NCBI GenBank assembly: GCA_028673005.1 | Contig: CM054116.1 | Location: 65,810,682-65,874,681, forward strand | Length of the DNA stretch: 64,000 bases | Direction of reading: 5' to 3' | Origin: Tanypteryx hageni | Lineage: Eukaryota > Arthropoda > Insecta > Odonata > Petaluridae | In this document: positions 58,901 to 64,000 of the stretch, one piece after another | Layout of the letters: each line of letters starts with the position of its first letter | Numbering within the stretch: the stretch's first letter is position 1 | Program-made: the position numbers and the translations under genes | Notes under the pieces: model-generated | Databases searched by the model: none | What the model was told of the DNA's origin: nothing | What the model saw: only the letters and a program-made list of their open reading frames with translations

Positions 58901-61900
58901 TTTTGGATTCACTGCAGTTGTATTGGACATTATACAAAATTATCAGAGAATCATCAGCTGTTGTGAAACACTGGGTGAAGTGGAACACAAAGATAGACAA
59001 AGAGCAGGATTAAATAATGTCTTTATCTTAAGTTAATTTAGTTTTTTGATGTTTACAATAGTGAATCATATTTTCCTTTTATATTGAAAGATGTCAATTT
59101 CCTATAATACTGTATTAATTCAATTAGAAGACAAGGTTTTTTCCAAAAAGTTTGGCAAAAAAATTGGGGATCATCTTAAAATTGAGTACAAAGTTTTAAA
59201 CACCGCACAAAACATCTCAATGGCAATTTTTCCACAAAAACACATTTATTTATATATTCACTTCATTTTATTTATTAATACAATACATTTATTCATATTT
59301 TTTAAGTTTACAAGGTGCAAATGAGTGACTGTCCACCTCATAGTTTTTGCCTGCCATGAAGAACTTTTCTTTGCCAACGTTTACCTTATGACTACACAGG
59401 CAAACATTGCTTTTCAGAAGTATGTAATTGCATTGTGAAAATTTCACGATTACCTTCTGAGCCAAGGGGGCAATGCAGGCGATTACACAGTTAATGAAAA
59501 AGTCGCAAAAATGTCATTATAAAAACCTCAGAATGAAAAAATGCACATTACCATAATGCTGGCAGTGTTAGCAGATGGCACAAAGTCACCACCATATGTT
59601 CTTTTTAAAATCAGTATTATGAAGTTTTTTCCTGGACAAACCTTGTTTTTTATTATTGTCATCTTAAATTTGAAGTTGTCTTCCTTTCTGGTTAATATGG
59701 TAATATTAGTTCATTAAAAATTACCACGTTTGTCTTATGGCTGAAAAAAATTCAAAGATGAGTGCTTAAGTAGCAAAAATTGATAAAGTAAGTACTTACC
59801 TTAGATATCTTCAATAGGCATAACAAATTTTTTCAAATCTACTTTTGGTGAATCACTGCTGCAGATGGCTGCATTATATCTGCAATCAGGGACAGCCCGA
59901 GGAATCTTGGTGCCCCAGACAAGATAGCGCTACAGCACCCCCCTCCATATTCAACAAGTCCTTCATTGTAACTGCTTGCTGACTATGGAACGAACTTCCC
60001 CAAACAATAAAAAATTTGCACTCGCTCTCATCATTCAAACGACACTGCTATATATCTCTCTTATCCTTTCAAAGGAACAGTTAAACACACTCAATGCTTC
60101 AATGTTTCTTAATCTTGATTTTGACAAAACAATACTCATTGTGCATGATTTATACTTTTTTATTTTATTCATTTACTTATTTTTTCTCCTCTATTTTTTG
60201 TTTAGTCATAACAGTGTTATTATCTATTCATTTTGTCATTTTTCATATGTTCATTCCATCAATGATCTATTCGTATTGTGCCAAAATTTTACTGATCATA
60301 GCTTTAAGTTTTTCATGTATTCATCTTTTGTTCTAAATATCAGTTATTAATGTCTTTAGTGAATCTCAGTAGGTTTCGCAGGTTTTTCACACCCCCCTTC
60401 TTGTGTGGGTGTTTTCCTGCTGTGGGTTTTTTACATGGATTTCATTATTTAGCAGTCCATATTTTTTCCCCACAAAATTACATCTTTTCAATTCTTGTAT
60501 TTTTATTGTTACTTGTATTTACATAAAGTGCTATGTATTATTGTATATATTTCATGACGAGGGATTAGGTGGAAGATGGGACTTTTTAGTCTCAATCTCG
60601 TCCCAAATAAAGACCACATCAATCAATCCATTAATGTTAGTTGGGATATTTACAAAGGACATGTTAATTTATTCATCGCTCTGTAAATATTATTGATAAT
60701 GGAAAGTTTAAAGAAATGCCATCAAGATTCTAGCCTGTTTCTCAATATAAATTGGTATCCAATATTTATTCACTTGCAAGTATGTAACGCATAGATAAAT
60801 GATCGGGATAGCACCCCCAAAACTTTGGCGCCCCAGGTAGCTGCCCGGCTTGCCTGTAGCTCTGGTCGGCTCTGTCTGCAATGCATATTTAGTTGATGGT
60901 TACAATAAACAAGAGTCAGGACGAGACATTTGATGATGTTAGCCTGTTTTTACAAGAGCCTTTGTTTACACATGGAAAACATGTTGATTTAACATGGTCC
61001 AGAAATAAGACCAAAGTTGTGATACTTCCAACTGAAAACAAAGTAATTTTAAAGCAAGAATGTGATAATTATTTATTTTTTAAATGTAACATATAAAGAA
61101 GAACTTGAATAGATAATAAATAAAAGTTACAAAATGTTTGTCATGTTTTTATTCCTTTGAAAATTTTCTTTCGAGAAAATTCTTTCCAACTGAGTCTGCT
61201 GAATTTGTTTTTTTTTCATTGCGAGTAAAATGTTTTCTATGTGTTCTGTTACAAATTCTGTTTTGGAAGAAAATGTTTTTTGGGTAAAATTTGTTTTGGA
61301 TACAAAAGGAGTATTCCACCATTCTGTGACAGGCAATGTGCTACTGATTTCATAAAGTTCAGTTATTACATTTCACAATGGCATTTTATATTCCATTTAT
61401 TTATTAGGTTGATTCTCCCTGTTATAATATCAAGGTGAATGATCACTTATTGCTGGGGTTCTGCAAAGGGGTCTCGGGGGTTCTGCAAATGTTAGCTAAA
61501 AATTTGAAATTCGTATGATTTTATAATTATTTTTTAAAATTACTAGTATTAATAAATAAATTACAGTATGTGCATGTCGAGTAACAGCAATGTGAATTTC
61601 ATTTGTTCACTTGTGTATGGATATATTACTATTTTGAAAGAAAATGGGTTTCCGCAGCCAAAAAAAGGTTGAAAAGCACTGGCCTATTGTAATAAGTCTT
61701 AATTGGTATCCAGATTTAAATGCCAAATTCCAATGCCCCCTGCTGGAATTTAAATCCTATTTGTGTTTTCATTTTCAGTGAGTTATAATCGAAATTCACT
61801 TTTGTTAGTAAGTTTCTCCACTTTGTTTACATTTAAATGTTTTGATGAAGATTATTTTTAAAAAATTTATTCTGTGTTGGATGCATCTTACAGAACTATT

Positions 61901-62430
61901 TTTCAGTCTTTTTAGTTTTCCAAACTTATAATTTGAAACCTTGAAATAATGTATGTCTAGATATTATAAAACTTTTGTTTTTAAGGATAGATAAGCTTTT
62001 ATAGTTGAATTAAAGGTTTGACCTCACTTGGACTAAGGGACAAACTAAATCTTTTTGAAATTTCTCGTACTTCTCTTTGCTCATGTCTTGGAAAGTTACT
62101 AGTTTTCTGGTGTCAAAATTTTTCCAGTAGTTTATAAAAAATGCACTGCCATATCTTGCATTACCAAGAGTAATTCAACTTGTTATCTTATGCTTAATCA
62201 TTTTGCAGAATATATTTTAAATAATTCAAGTTACTGATAATGTGTTGAAAATCTCTCTACATGACTGTTTGATCATATTCTCAAAGTTGACCCTTTTCCC
62301 TGCCACTTTTTTCAAATAGAATATGGACATTGGATCAATTGTATCTCAGAGGCTTACTGCACTTCGGAAACTTCAGGAAAACCCTGATGATGAGGATGCT
62401 CTAAATGAAATGACTCAGGCTCAAAAAGAT
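48667..62430 (+). CDS. SON: SON orthologue, RS-domain splicing cofactor (3' end beyond window)
   Basis: SON is a nuclear-speckle scaffold that promotes splicing of weak introns. Exons (+): 48667-49951, 50616-50843, 50949-51243, 53182-54720, 55500-55741, 56695-56855, 56985-57087, 57297-57445, 62320-62430; about 1,371 codons visible, all phases consistent. The ATG has a good context (CAAAATGA) and an in-frame TAG 18 bases upstream. Recognition rests on blocks C-terminal to the RS domain: LDKARLLEIARKNAVNLLQQ, SVEELTEYCKEL, HHPFQIKERPTPG, FPVSSGQEHRK and IVSQRLTALRKLQENPDDED, which follow human SON in order. The G-patch and dsRNA-binding domains normally come next and should lie past 64000. The gene is in the same direction as the A2M gene; nothing suggests a functional link. 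Confidence 0.9.
50616..51243 (+). CDS. SON: SON exons 2-3
   Basis: Exon 50616-50843 gives KFSTVFQQTLKEAEEQARKK and a charged coiled-coil-like segment; exon 50949-51243 is Glu/Lys/Ser-rich. The second ends AAA AG before GCAAGT. This is the only donor that leaves the two bases needed by the RS exon, so the intron 51244-53181 is inferred to be GC-AG. Confidence 0.82.
51244..53181. other. SON intron 3, probable GC-AG intron
   Basis: Begins GCAAGT and ends TTTCTTGCAG. An open segment at 52222-52359 is flanked by splice-like sites but has the wrong phase for both neighbours. No transposon ends recognised. Confidence 0.65.
53182..54720 (+). CDS. SON: SON exon 4: RS domain with tandem repeat
   Basis: 512 codons of Arg/Ser/Lys dipeptides in one exon. 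The RS domain binds other SR splicing factors in nuclear speckles. From about 53727 to 53990 it is built of about eleven 24-bp units encoding SRKRSRSK. It ends AGC AA|GTGAGG, and if this donor is not used the next codon is TGA. Because the DNA is almost only A and G with few T, other frames and the antisense are also open; those are shadows. Confidence 0.93.
54721..55499. other. SON intron 4
   Basis: Donor GTGAGG, acceptor CATGACACAG at 55499. AT-rich, no features. Confidence 0.6.
55500..57445 (+). CDS. SON: SON exons 5-8: conserved post-RS region
   Basis: 55500-55741: Gly/Ser-rich lead, then LDKARLLEIARKNAVNLLQQ and KAGGKSVEELT. 56695-56855: EYCKELSRKEAM, an acidic stretch, HHPFQIKERPTPGMIGIGIR. 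56985-57087: TSLPPANAIMDK, then MQFPVSSGQEHRKT. 57297-57445: an acidic segment with VFPDYSNCE. These match the human SON region between the RS domain and the G-patch in order and spacing. Confidence 0.9.
59450..59660 (+). pseudogene. pogo-type transposase fragment
   Basis: Plus strand reads HTVNEKVAKMSL, a stop, then NEKMHITIMLAVLADGTKSP and PYVLFK, matching the conserved start of the DDE core in pogo-derived proteins (ADGTKLPPYVIFK-like). Broken and isolated. Confidence 0.6.
59887..60874. mobile_element. hAT element with a nested LINE 3' end
   Basis: Perfect 8-bp duplication TCTGCAAT (59879-59886, 60875-60882). Ends CAGGGACAGCCCGAGG and GGTCGGCTCTG. Inside, about 60000-60625 ends GTCCCAAATAAAGACCACAT with a GGATTAGGTGGAAGATGG leader, the same LINE 3' end as at 16850-16915. 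Confidence 0.8.
60893..61096 (+). pseudogene. Helitron helicase C-terminal fragment
   Basis: Encodes MVTINKSQDETFDDVSLFLQ and EPLFTHGKHVDLTWSRNKTK, matching motifs V and VI (MTINKSQGQTF, LYVAFSR) of the Pif1-like helicase in Helitrons, with the SF1 residues altered. The conserved AFSR has become TWSR. Fossil only. Confidence 0.7.
62320..62430 (+). CDS. SON: SON exon 9 (last exon in window)
   Basis: 37 codons, phase 0 on both sides: NMDIGSIVSQRLTALRKLQE, then NPDDEDALNEMTQAQKD before GTAAGT. This short helical repeat precedes the GQFTGSTG and G-patch segments in SON proteins. Confidence 0.9.
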
Positions 62431-62456
62431 GTAAGTATTTTCTCAAATTTCATTTA

Positions 62457-63500
62457 TCTGACAAGGAGAGGAAACAGTAGTGGGATCATGGATTTTTATC
62501 AAACTTGGTAGGTAGGTAGCTTTGGATTTCAGGATCACTGCAAACCCCCCTATTGGGCATATACTGCCAATAGTTTTTCCGAAAATCACGATTAAATATT
62601 GCAATTTCTCGTCAACTGGTATAAATAATACACGTCAAATTCATCAAGTAATTGTTGGCGGTGAGCGTATAGTGGTTGCATCATATTATGGGGATGAAAC
62701 AAAACAAAAGTTCCGTTACCTGTCGATGCATAAGCAAATTAATGTTTCCCTTCTAACTCTCCCCATCATTGCTCCCAATGATGACTAGTGGTTGTAGATT
62801 ATTGTTTTTAATCAATTAATTGAATTTCTGAGGGATTCATAAAAGAAATATTTTTATTTATTTATATTACTATACTTTTAACAGACTTCTCACTTTTCAC
62901 TTTCAATGATTCTTTGCCTGATATACCTCTGCCTAATGGGTCTATTTTAAGTATTCGGAGGAAGTCTTCGCAAAAATAATTTCAGGGATCCTTTCCATGT
63001 CATAAGCATCAATATAGGATGTAGTGTGTGCCAAGATCAATGAAGAATGTGCAATTTAATAATTTAAACAATGTTGAGAAAATCGTGCATTGACTTGAGA
63101 AAAAAATCCGGACCACCTCCTAACAACATAGAAAAAAATAAAAATATGAATGAATCACTGCCCAGTTAAATTATAATGCGAAATACGAAAAAGGATTTAT
63201 AAAAGGAGGAGGAATGAAAGAAAAAAAGAAGCTACCCAAGAGGGAATTGAACTCGCGCCCTCACGTTACGAACGCACCCACTATACACTCACCGCCAACA
63301 ATTACTTTACCAATTAGGCGTGCATTAAGACATTTATACGAATTGACGAGAAATTGCAATATTTAATCGCGATTTTCTGAAAACTATCGGCCATATACAC
63401 CCAAAAGGGGGGTCTGCGGTGATCCTGAAATCCAGAGCTATACACCTACCAAGTTTGATAAAAATCCGTGATCTCACTACCGTGTCCACTCCTTGTGAGC
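62457..63500. mobile_element. inverted-repeat element with tRNA-like segment
   Basis: Arms of about 230 bp (62457-62685 and 63273-63500) are inverted copies, sharing AAATATTGCAATTTCTCGTC, CAAACTTGGTAGGT and TTGGCGGTGAG. On the minus strand, 63300 to 63234 resembles a tRNA: GGTGAGTGTATAGTGGGTGC (A-box-like) and GAGTTCAATTCCC (B-box-like). The spacer has no recognisable gene. Lies just after SON exon 9. Confidence 0.7.
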
Positions 63501-64000
63501 TTCAGTTTTCTGTAATATTTCATTTTGTTAAGTTTTCTTCAAAGTATACACAATATTTTGCACGTCTCTGCTCCTAGATACCATGTAGGTATTTGATGTT
63601 CCAGTAAAGCTTTCAATGTTTTATCCAAGTACATAATTGATATACCCATAAGGCTTTTAAAGTACAGCATTGGTTCCTTAACTTTTTCACATTGAAATAT
63701 CCTTCATTAATATTATTTTTTTGTTCAAACCCCTCTTTAATTTGATGCCTTTTTAGTAATTATTCGTTAAATGAATGCTGGTCCAAGGATTGAGTCCTCT
63801 GTGGTATACTTAAATTAACACATTTCATTGAATCCGGTTGTCATCATGTGTATTATCAAATATTCAGTCTTCATTTTAGTTTCATTTAAAAACGAACATT
63901 TTTAACATTCTAGTGGTACCGCAAAAACTTTTGTGAAATGAGTCAGAAATCTGCATGTTTAAAAAGTAATAATAGCCCATTTCTCCTTATAAAATTAGAG
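63501..64000. other. SON intron, right edge
   Basis: AT-rich; from 63910 a repeat beginning CTAGTGGTACCGCAAAAAC matches 6343-6432 and is cut by the window end. Confidence 0.6.

Larger units (their letters stand above)
57446..62319. other. long SON intron 8 with transposon debris
   Basis: 4.9 kb. Holds a repeat-like tract (57590-57960), an unidentified decayed ORF (58800-59030), pogo pieces, a hAT element, a Helitron helicase tail, and near 61650-61685 a hAT right end (GGTTGAAAAGCACTGG). Confidence 0.6.

Noticed and set aside
1..64000. CRISPR arrays, bacterial operons, rRNA or functional tRNA genes
   Set aside because: None seen. Intron-exon structure and transposon types show eukaryotic nuclear DNA; the tRNA-like piece near 63270 is part of a repeat.

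Overview
The window is arthropod-like nuclear DNA. It is AT-rich, has many introns, and is full of DNA transposons (hAT, mariner and pogo/Tigger types), one non-LTR retrotransposon family and Helitron traces. The codon phases at the splice sites let two large multi-exon plus-strand genes be read almost completely, and a third, minus-strand gene is partly visible at the left edge. A closer taxonomic call is not safe. Alternative splicing of an alpha-2-macroglobulin bait region has been described in ticks, and comparable hypervariable-region splicing in Drosophila TepII.

Region 1 (1-13.6 kb): the 3' end of an unrecognised minus-strand gene (653-1115), then mostly repeats. These include a perfect 56-bp palindrome, hairpin MITEs, a fossil hAT transposase, and a palindromic mariner remnant interrupted by a hAT element.

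Region 2 (13.6-45.8 kb): one alpha-2-macroglobulin/thioester-protein gene spread over about 32 kb. Exon 1 (signal peptide) was not found. The exons give the MG domains, a polybasic RRRKKR site, an alternatively spliced bait region, the GCGEQN thioester, a histidine at the position of the C3 catalytic histidine, the CUB-flanking and receptor-binding domains and, by use of an internal splice donor, a C-terminal six-cysteine netrin-like (NTR/C345C) domain like that of complement C3/C4/C5. Without that donor the protein ends early. The bait region has two mutually exclusive exons, an alternative donor and a small Arg-rich cassette, all frame-compatible. This is the most interesting system in the window: one locus that could make several protease-bait variants on a protein with complement-like features. 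Its introns hold the LINE, Tigger, hAT and mariner copies.

Region 3 (45.8-48.7 kb) is an intergenic spacer.

Region 4 (48.7 kb to beyond the right edge): the orthologue of SON, the nuclear-speckle splicing cofactor. It has a lysine-rich N-terminal exon, a 512-codon arginine/serine exon with a 24-bp tandem repeat, and conserved C-terminal blocks. The G-patch and dsRNA-binding domains should lie beyond 64,000. The intron before the RS exon appears to be GC-AG. The long last visible intron holds pogo, hAT and Helitron pieces, and a repeat with inverted arms and a tRNA-like segment follows the last exon.

All exon calls come from reading frame, splice consensus, phase continuity and recognised protein motifs. 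No alignment, transcript data or database search was available.
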